Shown one piece after another: positions 51,419-59,530 of a stretch of 64,000 nucleotides of DNA (positions within the stretch are counted from its first letter, which is position 1; each line of letters opens with the position of its first letter). The notes beneath the pieces are model-generated. The model had not been told where the DNA came from. It saw nothing but the letters and a program-made list of their open reading frames with translations, and did not search any database. Source of the DNA: a bacterium (GTDB lineage: Bacteria > Electryoneota > RPQS01); assembly GCA_016702305.1 (NCBI GenBank), contig JADJEH010000008.1, forward strand, positions 1-64,000, written 5' to 3'. Made by a program: the position numbers and the translations under genes.

Positions 51419-51455
51419 CACCCTTGTTAAGTATAGACTTAGCAAGGGCGTTTTG
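51419..51455 (+). terminator. Terminator behind att core 3
   Basis: The stem CCCTTGTTAAG / CTTAGCAAGGG with loop TATAGA, then GCGTTTT, is almost the same sequence as at 43310-43346. Confidence 0.7.
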
Positions 51456-51678
51456 TGTTAACGAGGCCCAATCTGTTCAATCCGGTCAGAAGGTGGTTTG
51501 AGGGCAATCGCGGTTCTCTCTGCCGGACGTACTGTGTAAGCTACTGTTATTTCAATGATATCATGATTCAATACTTACGGTACGAACGAGCATGTTACGG
51601 CGCTATCACCAAACGTTCGAGAGTTGGATTGTGGGAATTTTGCTATATTTCGGGACAGCAAACCCCTGGGCAGCAATT

Positions 51679-53007
51679 ATGCAAATCCTAATCGTCGACG
51701 ACGAACAAAATATTCGCAAAACACTGGCAATCCTTCTGGAAACAGAAGGACATACTGTCATATCCGTAAGTAATATCCACGACGCGGCCGCGGAAGTCGT
51801 TCGCACGTCCTTTGATCTGGCTTTTGTGGACTTACGGCTCGGTGTTGACTCGGGGATGGATCTGATTGCTAAATTGCAGGCTGCTCAGCCGTGGCTGAAG
51901 ATTGTCATCATCACGGCCTATGCGAGCATAGATACGGCTGTCGAAGCAATGAGGCGCGGTGCGGCCGATTACGTCCCAAAACCATTCACACCCGCACAAA
52001 TTCAACTTATCCTGCAGCGAGTTGGAGAGGTGCGAAAGCTGGAACAGAAAGTTGAGTCCCTGCAAGCGACTCTTGATCAATTGCATCCTGATGTGGAACT
52101 TGCGACAACTCATGCCGGAATGCAGCGGGCTCTGAATCTCGCCCGTGAAGCGGCGGCATCCAACGTGACGGTTCTTTTGCGCGGCGAAAGCGGAACGGGA
52201 AAGAGCTTGATTGCGAGGATGATCGGCAAGTGGAGCGAACGTGCTGGAAAGTCGTTCAATACGATCTCATGCCCCGCCATTCCACCGCATCTATTGGAGA
52301 GTGAGCTATTCGGCCACAAACGCGGGTCATTTACCGGCGCAATCAAAGACTCGCCCGGCCGAATTGCCGTTTCCGAAGGAGGCACGTTGTTTATGGATGA
52401 AATCGGCGACTTGCCGCTCGCTTTGCAACCCAAGCTCTTGCGGTTTCTACAGGATCATGAGTACGAACGAATCGGCGAAACGACGACCCGCAAGGCCGAC
52501 GTACGAGTCATTGCCGCCACAAGCATAGACTTGCAAGAAGCGGTTCTAAATGGCATGTTCCGACAAGAGTTGTTCTACCGCATGAACGTATTTGAAATCA
52601 CACTGCCGCCTCTACGCGAGCGCAGGGATGATGTACCACGAATGGCAGAACACTTCCTGGGCTTTTTCGCAGCGCAAAACCACCGGAAGATTAGCGGTTT
52701 TGCCGATGACGCGATGGCGGCTCTCACGGGTCACGATTGGCCGGGGAACGTGCGCGAACTGCGGAATATCACCGAACGCGCGGTGATTCTCTGTCATGGT
52801 TCGACGATATTGATTGAACACTTGCCCGACAAACTGAAAGACTGCAAGCGAAGCGCAGAAATCGGTGCCATGGTGCCTATCAGTATTATTGAGGAAGCTC
52901 ATATTCGCAGCGTGTTAGCCAAAGCCAAATCGTTAGAGGATGCTGCTCGCGTTTTAGGGATAGACACCGCAACGTTGTGGAGGAGACGCAAGGAATACGA
53001 CCTCTGA
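51679..53007 (+). CDS. NtrC-type sigma-54-dependent response regulator
   Basis: The start at 51679 (MQILIVDDEQNIRKTL) is chosen because the receiver domain begins there; an earlier in-frame start would add an unrelated 29-residue leader. The 442 residues hold a receiver domain (phospho-acceptor Asp in LAFVDLRLG, about residue 52). An AAA+ sigma-54 activator domain follows (Walker A GESGTGKSLIA; GSFTGA in place of the usual GAFTGA loop; LFMDEIGDL as Walker B). A Fis-type HTH ends the protein (LEDAARVLGIDTATLWRRRK). It activates sigma-54 promoters on phosphorylation, probably by the kinase encoded next. With kdp genes following, K+ import is the likely target, in the place usually held by KdpE. 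Confidence 0.9.
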   Translation: MQILIVDDEQNIRKTLAILLETEGHTVISVSNIHDAAAEVVRTSFDLAFVDLRLGVDSGMDLIAKLQAAQPWLKIVIITAYASIDTAVEAMRRGAADYVPKPFTPAQIQLILQRVGEVRKLEQKVESLQATLDQLHPDVELATTHAGMQRALNLAREAAASNVTVLLRGESGTGKSLIARMIGKWSERAGKSFNTISCPAIPPHLLESELFGHKRGSFTGAIKDSPGRIAVSEGGTLFMDEIGDLPLALQPKLLRFLQDHEYERIGETTTRKADVRVIAATSIDLQEAVLNGMFRQELFYRMNVFEITLPPLRERRDDVPRMAEHFLGFFAAQNHRKISGFADDAMAALTGHDWPGNVRELRNITERAVILCHGSTILIEHLPDKLKDCKRSAEIGAMVPISIIEEAHIRSVLAKAKSLEDAARVLGIDTATLWRRRKEYDL

Positions 53008-53053
53008 CCACATTTCACATTTCAATATGCGGCCATTGGGCCATTGCTTTCTG

Positions 53054-53091
53054 AAACACCTTTCCACCCATGGCGAGGTGTTTTGTTTTTG
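53054..53091 (+). terminator. Terminator between response regulator and kinase
   Basis: An 8-bp stem (AAACACCT at 53054, AGGTGTTT at 53076) is followed by TTGTTTTTG. The kinase therefore probably has its own promoter or depends on read-through. Confidence 0.6.
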
Positions 53092-53160
53092 TAACTCCAG
53101 TAATTTCAATCCGGCCGTTTTACTGTTTCGCTTGGATCACTATTCGCAAAAGGTGAAAGC

Positions 53161-54975
53161 ATGTTCAGTCTGAAGTCAAAACTCATTCTTGCGTTCTCCG
53201 CACTTCTTGCAGTCGCGGTAATCGTTGGTGCAATCGGTTTGGGTGTCGTGAGCAGCTACAGCGAAGCATTGACGAGAATACTGCGCGAGAACTATGACAG
53301 TATTGTCTACTGCGAAGGAATGAAAAGCGCGCTTGACCAATTCCGTGATGAGGTACAGGATGCAGCTCTCCTCGGGCAAACGACTGACACTTTGGCAATT
53401 GACTCCACTCGCCGCAGATTCCTATCTGAATTGGATCGTGAACGCGGCAACATCACGCTCCCCGGAGAAGCTGACTCGGTCCGGAAGCTGGACCAGCTAT
53501 GGACACAGGCGCAAGCGGAAGCAGCAGCGCTGATTACCGGAACATTGAGTGATTCGGTTCGCGCCGAACTATTCCGATCGGGCTTCGCGCTGTCAGTCAC
53601 TGAGATTAAGCAGACCGTGCAAAGTATCTCAGACATGAACTTGTCTAATATGATTGCCGTGGACGGACAGGCACAACACCGAGCACAGGAAGCCAAGCGA
53701 ATTACTTACATACTTATTCTTGTCGGCATGCTGCTCGCACTCATTCTCATCGTTATAACGGGCCGCGCTATATTGCAGCCATTGAAGATCCTAACACTGT
53801 CCATTCGCGAAGTGCAGACGGGTAATCTGAACCTCATGCTACAGCCGCGCTTCAGAGATGAAGTAGGTTTATTGATGGAAGCGTTTAATGATATGGCTGC
53901 CGAGTTACGCATTTTGAAACAAGGCGATCAGGCCAAACTCGTTCGCAGTCAGCAAAGCGCGCAGCTTGTTTTGGACAGTCTCCCCGATGCAGTCATTGTA
54001 ATGGCTCCGGATGCGACCGTTGAACTTGCGAATGCCGCAGCCAGACGAATGATCGGAGTCCGGCCCGGGGGAAGCATTTATGATACGTCACCGGAGTGGC
54101 ATCGCTCTCTGCACGTTGATGCCACGAGCAATGCCCCTGACGACACGGAAGCTGAACGAGTCGTTCAGGTTTTTCTTGAAGGCAAAGAGCGGTTTTTTAT
54201 GCCGCGAGTGTTGCCCATCAAGGACGTTGGGGGTTTGCCGGTCGGCATTATCATCGTCTTTCTGGATGTAACCCGCCTGCGGCGTGTGTCTGAGCTTGAG
54301 AGTGACCTTGTGTCCACGGTATCGCACGAACTCAAGACACCATTGACTTCCATTCGTATGGCGCTGCATATGCTGCTGGATGAACGTGTAGGTCTAATGA
54401 ATAGTAAGCAGACGGAGCTATTGACTACTGCGCGCGATGACGCGGAACGGCTCTTCAGCATCGTGAATGATCTATTGGATGTTGCCCGTTACAAATCCGG
54501 CAAAGCGGCGCTGGAATTGAAGCCTGTGTCCGCTCATAAGCTGATTGAAAGAGCCATTGCTGCGTCCCGCACCGCATTCCAATATGCCGGTGTGGAACTC
54601 AAACTCGAACTCCCTGAACACTTGCCCGATGTTATGGCCAATGAATCACGAATCGAGCATGTATTCAATAACCTTTTGTCGAACGCTCTGAAATTTAGTG
54701 CTCCGGGCACGGCCATCACTTTGTCTGTGCAGGGAACGGACAAGTATTTGGAGATTTTGATCGCCGATCAAGGGCCGGGAATTCCCAAAGAGGAGCTACC
54801 GCGCGTGTTCGATCGGTTCTATCGCGGAAAGAATGAGGCCTCATCCCCAGGAGTTGGACTCGGCTTGGCGATAGCTCGCGAGATAGTGGAAGCTCATGGC
54901 GGAACCATTCGAGCTGTTAGCGATATTGGGAAGGGTTCGACATTCGCCTTCACATTGTGCAAGTTTCTCAATTAA
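53161..54975 (+). CDS. Membrane sensor histidine kinase (HAMP-PAS-HisKA-HATPase)
   Basis: This 604-residue protein has a first membrane helix (AFSALLAVAVIVGAIGLGVV) and an extracytoplasmic helical sensor of about 160 residues. A second helix follows (YILILVGMLLALILIVITG), then HAMP (about 200-255) and PAS (about 270-370). HisKA carries the phospho-acceptor His in VSHELKTPLTSIR. The HATPase has an N-box (NLLSNALKFS) and G-boxes (DQGPGIPKEELP, GLGLAIAREIV). It stands between the NtrC-type regulator and kdpF with all genes in one direction, so it probably phosphorylates that regulator. It is not a KdpD-type kinase: the KdpD sensor domain is in a separate protein at 59531. Confidence 0.9.
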   Translation: MFSLKSKLILAFSALLAVAVIVGAIGLGVVSSYSEALTRILRENYDSIVYCEGMKSALDQFRDEVQDAALLGQTTDTLAIDSTRRRFLSELDRERGNITLPGEADSVRKLDQLWTQAQAEAAALITGTLSDSVRAELFRSGFALSVTEIKQTVQSISDMNLSNMIAVDGQAQHRAQEAKRITYILILVGMLLALILIVITGRAILQPLKILTLSIREVQTGNLNLMLQPRFRDEVGLLMEAFNDMAAELRILKQGDQAKLVRSQQSAQLVLDSLPDAVIVMAPDATVELANAAARRMIGVRPGGSIYDTSPEWHRSLHVDATSNAPDDTEAERVVQVFLEGKERFFMPRVLPIKDVGGLPVGIIIVFLDVTRLRRVSELESDLVSTVSHELKTPLTSIRMALHMLLDERVGLMNSKQTELLTTARDDAERLFSIVNDLLDVARYKSGKAALELKPVSAHKLIERAIAASRTAFQYAGVELKLELPEHLPDVMANESRIEHVFNNLLSNALKFSAPGTAITLSVQGTDKYLEILIADQGPGIPKEELPRVFDRFYRGKNEASSPGVGLGLAIAREIVEAHGGTIRAVSDIGKGSTFAFTLCKFLN

Positions 54976-54993
54976 CATGAGTGTTGGACTCGA

Positions 54994-55086
54994 ATGATTG
55001 ATTTTCTGTATGTACTGGGTACCGTGACTTTCTTTGCCTTAATGGGCAAATTCACTACACTTTGTGATTGGCGTGAACATGGCTGA
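54994..55086 (+). CDS. 30-residue membrane peptide upstream of kdpF
   Basis: The reading frame MIDFLYVLGTVTFFALMGKF, then TTLCDWREHG, is a single hydrophobic helix followed by a short polar tail. It overlaps the kdpF start by eight bases (ATGGCTGA), which suggests translational coupling. Short ORFs of this kind (x-L-Y-x-x-x-T-V-x-F-F-A-L) occur just before kdpF in other bacteria, to my recollection. It is probably a membrane peptide of the Kdp complex or its leader. It is too short to be certain. Confidence 0.6.
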   Translation: MIDFLYVLGTVTFFALMGKFTTLCDWREHG

Positions 55087-55162
55087 CATCGTACTTGGTG
55101 TTCTCGCGATTGGCTTGATGATCTATCTTCTCGTCGCGATGGTTCGACCGGAGAAATTCTGA
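55079..55162 (+). CDS. kdpF: K+-transporting ATPase small subunit KdpF
   Basis: The protein has 27 residues (MADIVLGVLAIGLMIYLLVA then MVRPEKF). A single membrane helix ending in the RPEKF motif is the KdpF signature. It stabilises the KdpABC complex in the inner membrane. It lies between the overlapping small ORF and kdpA, seven bases before the kdpA start. Confidence 0.9.
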   Translation: MADIVLGVLAIGLMIYLLVAMVRPEKF

Positions 55163-55169
55163 GGCAACA

Positions 55170-56909
55170 ATGGACATTGGCGGTTGGATTCAATTTGTCC
55201 TGTATTTGGGAATACTGGCGCTGCTGACAAAGCCGATGGGTATCTATCTTTATCGCGTGCTGAACCCTGATGCGCGCGTGGGACTTGAACCCATTTTCGG
55301 CGGAACGGAGCGATTGATATACAGGTCACTGCGCGTTGATCCCAAGCAGGAACAAGACTGGAAAGCCTATGCATTCTCAATGCTGGCTTTTAGCCTGATC
55401 AGTATGCTGCTTACATACTTGATTCTGCGATTGCAGCATGTACTGCCGCTCAATCCGCAGGGCCTGGGGCCGTTGTCGCATCACCTGGCGTTTAACACGG
55501 CGGCAAGTTTTGCGACCAACACGAATTGGCAGAGTTACGGCGGCGAAGGGACGATGTCTTACTTCTCGCAGATGGTGGGCCTAACGCTGCACAACTTCAC
55601 GTCCGCCGCCGTTGGTATTGCTATTGCCGCTGCGCTGGTGCGCGGCATTGCGCGGGCGACGGCTAAGACGATAGGAAACTTCTGGGTTGATCTCACGCGC
55701 GTGACGCTGTACGTTTTGTTGCCGATTGGTGTGATCTTCGCGCTGTTCCTCGTCAGTCAGGGTATGATCCAGAACTTCAAACCCTATGAGACGATTAGCA
55801 TCGTCCAGGATGCAGCCTTGGACAGCACGCTCTCACCGACGCAAACCATAGCACAAGGTCCGATGGCTTCACAGGTTGCTATCAAAATGCTCGGAACAAA
55901 CGGTGGCGGTTTTGTGAATGCTAATGCCGCCCATCCGTACGAGAATCCTAATCCGCTGTCCAATTTCTTCCAGACGCTCTCAATTCTTCTCATCCCGGCG
56001 GGATTAACATACTACTTGGGCCGCATGGTGAAGTCACAGGGACACGGATGGGCGGTTTGGGTCGCTATGGCTGTGATGTTTGTCGGCGGCGCGATGGTGG
56101 TGTGGAGTGCTGAGTCAGCGGGAAATCCGCGCATCACTGCGCTGGGGGTTGAAGGAGCCGATGGTAACATGGAAGGCAAAGAGACGCGATTCGGAATCTT
56201 CAACAGCGCCCTCTTCGCAACTGTTACAACCGATGCATCTTGCGGCGCGGTGAACACTATGCACGATTCAATGACGCCCTTGGGCGGTTTGGTACCGCTT
56301 TTCAATATTCAAGTCGGTGAAGTCATTTTCGGCGGCGTCGGTGCGGGTCTCTACGGCATGCTTCTGTATGTCATCCTCGCAATCTTCATCGCCGGATTGA
56401 TGGTTGGACGTACGCCGGAATACCTCGGCAAGAAGATTGGCGCAACGGAAGTTAAGCTCGCGGCCATCGGCATTCTTGTCCCGGTGATCTTGATTCTCGG
56501 CTTCACGGCCTGGGGCGTTGTTTCTCAGTGGGGAACGGCCTCACTCAACAATAGCGGTCCGCACGGGCTGAGCGAAGTGTTGTATGCCTTTTCTTCCGCC
56601 ACGGGAAACAACGGCAGTGCGTTTGCCGGTCTGGGAACAAACTTCCCGTGGTACAACACGCTCATGGGCATTGCGATGCTCGTCGGTCGTTTCATGATCA
56701 TCGTGCCGGTATTGGCAATTGCTGGACAGCTCGCATCTAAGAAACTCGTCGCCGAAGGTGCGGGCAGCTTCCCGGTCTCCGGGGTGACATTTACTGTTTT
56801 GCTAATCGGAACTGTGCTCATCATTGGCGCGCTGACGTTCTTGCCTGTGCTCGCATTAGGGCCGGTGCTTGAACAATTCCTGATGACTCGCTCCACGCAA
56901 CTCTTTTAA
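55170..56909 (+). CDS. kdpA: K+-transporting ATPase, channel-like subunit KdpA
   Basis: This 579-residue integral membrane protein has about ten helices and is the K+-binding and translocating subunit of the P-type Kdp pump. Family landmarks include FNTAASFATNTNWQSYGGE (the filter loop following the first repeat), MLGTNGGGFVNANAAHPYEN and ATTDASCGAVNTM-like filter loops. SATGNNGSAFAGLGTN near the C-terminus is the fourth. Length matches the family (about 560-580). It starts seven bases after kdpF. Confidence 0.95.
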   Translation: MDIGGWIQFVLYLGILALLTKPMGIYLYRVLNPDARVGLEPIFGGTERLIYRSLRVDPKQEQDWKAYAFSMLAFSLISMLLTYLILRLQHVLPLNPQGLGPLSHHLAFNTAASFATNTNWQSYGGEGTMSYFSQMVGLTLHNFTSAAVGIAIAAALVRGIARATAKTIGNFWVDLTRVTLYVLLPIGVIFALFLVSQGMIQNFKPYETISIVQDAALDSTLSPTQTIAQGPMASQVAIKMLGTNGGGFVNANAAHPYENPNPLSNFFQTLSILLIPAGLTYYLGRMVKSQGHGWAVWVAMAVMFVGGAMVVWSAESAGNPRITALGVEGADGNMEGKETRFGIFNSALFATVTTDASCGAVNTMHDSMTPLGGLVPLFNIQVGEVIFGGVGAGLYGMLLYVILAIFIAGLMVGRTPEYLGKKIGATEVKLAAIGILVPVILILGFTAWGVVSQWGTASLNNSGPHGLSEVLYAFSSATGNNGSAFAGLGTNFPWYNTLMGIAMLVGRFMIIVPVLAIAGQLASKKLVAEGAGSFPVSGVTFTVLLIGTVLIIGALTFLPVLALGPVLEQFLMTRSTQLF

Positions 56910-56912
56910 TCC

Positions 56913-58937
56913 ATGAGCACCAAAGCTATAAGCATTCTTGATCGTTCCGTGCTTGGCCCGGCATTCGTGTCCTCCTTGCGCAAGCTCAATCCGAAAGAGC
57001 AATTGCGTAATCCTGTCATGTTCGTGACACTGATCGGCGCTTTCGTGACAACATTGGCGCCAGTTATCGGTTGGACACACGATGAGCCTTTCTCCTTCAC
57101 CCTTCAGATCGCGGCGTGGCTATGGATTACTGTGATCTTCGCGAATCTTGCTGAGTCGCTGGCCGAAAGTCGCGGCAAAGCGCAGGCCGATGCCTTACGG
57201 AAGTCCCGCGCGCAGACCATCGCCAACAGACTCATGAGCAACGGCATCTATCAGAATGTACCATCTGACTCTTTGCGCAAGGACGACATTGTACGCGTTA
57301 GCGCGGGCGAGCTGATCCCATCTGACGGCGAGGTCATTGAAGGCGCTGCGATGGTCAATGAGTCCGCTATAACAGGTGAGTCCGCGCCCGTCGTGCGCGA
57401 GTCAGGCGGCGACCGCAGCTCAGTGACCGGTGGAACCGTTGTGCTTTCGGATACTATTCTGGTGCGCGTCTCCGCGAATCCCGGCGAGAGCCTGATGGAC
57501 AAGATGATCGCGCTTGTCGAAGGCGCACGACGTCAGAGGACGCCTAACGAGATCGCGCTGACAATATTACTGTCCGCATTGACGCTGATCTTCTTGCTCG
57601 TAATTGTCACATTGAAGCCGTTCGGCACTTACTCGGGAGTCAACTTCTCCATTACGGTGCTCGTTGCGCTTCTGGTGTGCCTAATTCCTACAACGATCGG
57701 CGGCTTGCTAAGCGCTATTGGTATCGCCGGTATTGATCGCCTTGCGCGTAAGAACGTTTTGGCAATGAGCGGCAGATCTGTCGAAGCGGCCGGTGACGTG
57801 GACGTGCTATTGCTCGATAAGACCGGCACAATTACATTAGGAGACCGTCAGGCTACCGAGTTCATCCCTGCGCCCAGCGTGAACATCCGCGACTTGGTGG
57901 ATGCGGCTCAGCTTGCCTCGCTTGCCGATGAGACCCCTGAAGGCCGCAGCATCATTGTCTTAGCAAAGGAACACGGTTTTCGCGCACGCAGCATTCATGA
58001 ACTGAATGGCGCGCAGTTTGTGCCATTCACGGCGAAGTCGCGGATGAGCGGTTTAGACACCACCGATTTTGAAGTTCGCAAAGGCGCCGCCGATGCCGTG
58101 AAACACTACATCGGTGCGGAGTTTCCATCCGCTGTCAATGAGACTGTTCATCGCATCGCGAGTGCGGGGGGAACTCCGATTGTCGTTGCCAGAGACAAGC
58201 AAGTGATGGGCGTGATCTACTTGAAGGATATCGTCAAGGGAGGATTGCCTGATCGATTTGCGCGTCTGCGTGCAATGGGTATTAAGACGGTGATGATCAC
58301 AGGCGACAATCCGTTGACTGCCGCCACGATTGCCAGGGAGTCAGGCGTGGATGACTATCTTGCCGAAGCAACTCCGGAAGATAAACTGGAGTTGATACGA
58401 AAGGAGCAGGCAAAAGGTCATCTCGTTGCCATGACAGGAGACGGCACGAACGACGCTCCCGCGCTGGCACAAGCAGACGTCGGTGTCGCTATGAACACCG
58501 GCACGCAGGCCGCCAAGGAAGCGGGGAACATGATTGACCTTGACTCGAATCCCACTAAGTTGATTGAAGTTGTAGAAACGGGCAAGCAGCTTCTGATTAC
58601 GCGGGGGGCCTTAACGACATTCAGCATTGCCAACGACGTTGCCAAGTACTTCGCCATTATTCCGGCGATGCTGATGGGAACATTCGCCGTGATTGCACCG
58701 CTCAATGTCATGCGATTGGATAGCCCTTATAGCGCCATTATGAGCGCGGTCATCTTCAATGCTCTCATTATTGTTGCCCTGACGCCTCTTGCGTTGCGCG
58801 GTGTGCGGTTTCGTCCTGCCAGCGCCAGCGCGATTTTGCGCAGAAATCTCTTGATCTACGGGCTGGGCGGAGTCGTTGCGCCGTTCGTCGGCATCAAAGC
58901 CATTGACGTGATCATTACAACTTTGAAGCTAGTCTGA
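56913..58937 (+). CDS. kdpB: K+-transporting P-type ATPase catalytic subunit KdpB
   Basis: This 674-residue protein hydrolyses ATP to drive K+ uptake through KdpA. It shows the actuator TGES motif ([14 protein letters not shown]), the phosphorylation site DKTGTIT and the nucleotide-domain FTAKSRMSG. It also has the hinge motif [20 protein letters not shown]. It starts three bases after the kdpA stop, so it is translationally coupled. Length is that of the family. Confidence 0.95.
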   Translation: MSTKAISILDRSVLGPAFVSSLRKLNPKEQLRNPVMFVTLIGAFVTTLAPVIGWTHDEPFSFTLQIAAWLWITVIFANLAESLAESRGKAQADALRKSRAQTIANRLMSNGIYQNVPSDSLRKDDIVRVSAGELIPSDGEVIEGAAMVNESAITGESAPVVRESGGDRSSVTGGTVVLSDTILVRVSANPGESLMDKMIALVEGARRQRTPNEIALTILLSALTLIFLLVIVTLKPFGTYSGVNFSITVLVALLVCLIPTTIGGLLSAIGIAGIDRLARKNVLAMSGRSVEAAGDVDVLLLDKTGTITLGDRQATEFIPAPSVNIRDLVDAAQLASLADETPEGRSIIVLAKEHGFRARSIHELNGAQFVPFTAKSRMSGLDTTDFEVRKGAADAVKHYIGAEFPSAVNETVHRIASAGGTPIVVARDKQVMGVIYLKDIVKGGLPDRFARLRAMGIKTVMITGDNPLTAATIARESGVDDYLAEATPEDKLELIRKEQAKGHLVAMTGDGTNDAPALAQADVGVAMNTGTQAAKEAGNMIDLDSNPTKLIEVVETGKQLLITRGALTTFSIANDVAKYFAIIPAMLMGTFAVIAPLNVMRLDSPYSAIMSAVIFNALIIVALTPLALRGVRFRPASASAILRRNLLIYGLGGVVAPFVGIKAIDVIITTLKLV

Positions 58938-58940
58938 CAC

Positions 58941-59525
58941 ATGAAGAATCTTGTAAGAGAATTACGACCTGCGCTTGTTGCCACTGCCGTGCTGACCGTC
59001 CTACTGTGCGTGGTATACCCGGTAGTCGTGTGGGCGATCGCGCAGACTTTATTCCCCAGTCAGGCCAATGGAAGCCTGCTGTTCAACTCGAGCGGCAAGA
59101 CGATAGGCTCAGAGCTTATCGGACAGCCATTCACCGCGGTTCGCTACTTTCATCCACGCCCCTCGGCGGCGGGAAACGGGTATGATGGAGCTTCCTCCGG
59201 CGGATCAAACCTCGGGCCACTTTCGCTGAAGCTGATTGATGCCGTATCACAGCGGGTCGCTAACTACCGAGAGATTAACGGCGTTCCCGCGAGTGTGGCA
59301 GTGCCGGCGGATGCAGTAACGGCGTCGGCCAGCGGGTTGGATCCGCACATTAGTTTAGCCAACGCGAAGTTGCAAGCCAATCGCGTTGCGCAAGCCCGGG
59401 ACATTGAAGTGAGTCGCGTCATTGGCCTCATAGAAGCCAACACTGATTCAAAAGCGTTAGGCATTCTGGGCGAAGAGGGTGTTAACGTCTTGATGCTGAA
59501 TCTTGCGCTCGACATGGAGCATTGA
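58941..59525 (+). CDS. kdpC: K+-transporting ATPase subunit KdpC
   Basis: This 194-residue protein has one N-terminal membrane helix (ALVATAVLTVLLCVVYPVVV) and a soluble domain with YFHPRPSAAGNGYDGASSGG, SNLGPLS and DAVTASASGLDPHISLANA, all hallmarks of KdpC. It bridges KdpA and KdpB. It starts three bases after kdpB. Confidence 0.95.
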   Translation: MKNLVRELRPALVATAVLTVLLCVVYPVVVWAIAQTLFPSQANGSLLFNSSGKTIGSELIGQPFTAVRYFHPRPSAAGNGYDGASSGGSNLGPLSLKLIDAVSQRVANYREINGVPASVAVPADAVTASASGLDPHISLANAKLQANRVAQARDIEVSRVIGLIEANTDSKALGILGEEGVNVLMLNLALDMEH

Positions 59526-59530
59526 GAAGT

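Larger units (their letters stand above)
50818..51678. other. Gene-poor region with hairpin, att core 3 and its terminator
   Basis: The first part holds the leftward promoter of the giant gene. I could not identify a gene in 50.95-51.27 kb. From about 51272 to 51413 the sequence is a relative of 61358-61498: same order of a GGTTGGTG stretch, a GAACTTGCAT/GAACTTCCAT stretch, an AAAGCCCC...GGGGCTTT hairpin, a GACCGCT stretch and the att-like end. The response-regulator start at 51679 ends the region. Confidence 0.5.

Noticed and set aside
51600..51679. A sigma-54 (-24/-12) promoter before the NtrC-type gene
   Set aside because: GG and GC pairs occur (TTGGATTGTGGGAATTTTGC), but the spacing is 14 or 6 instead of 10 bases, so the match fails.
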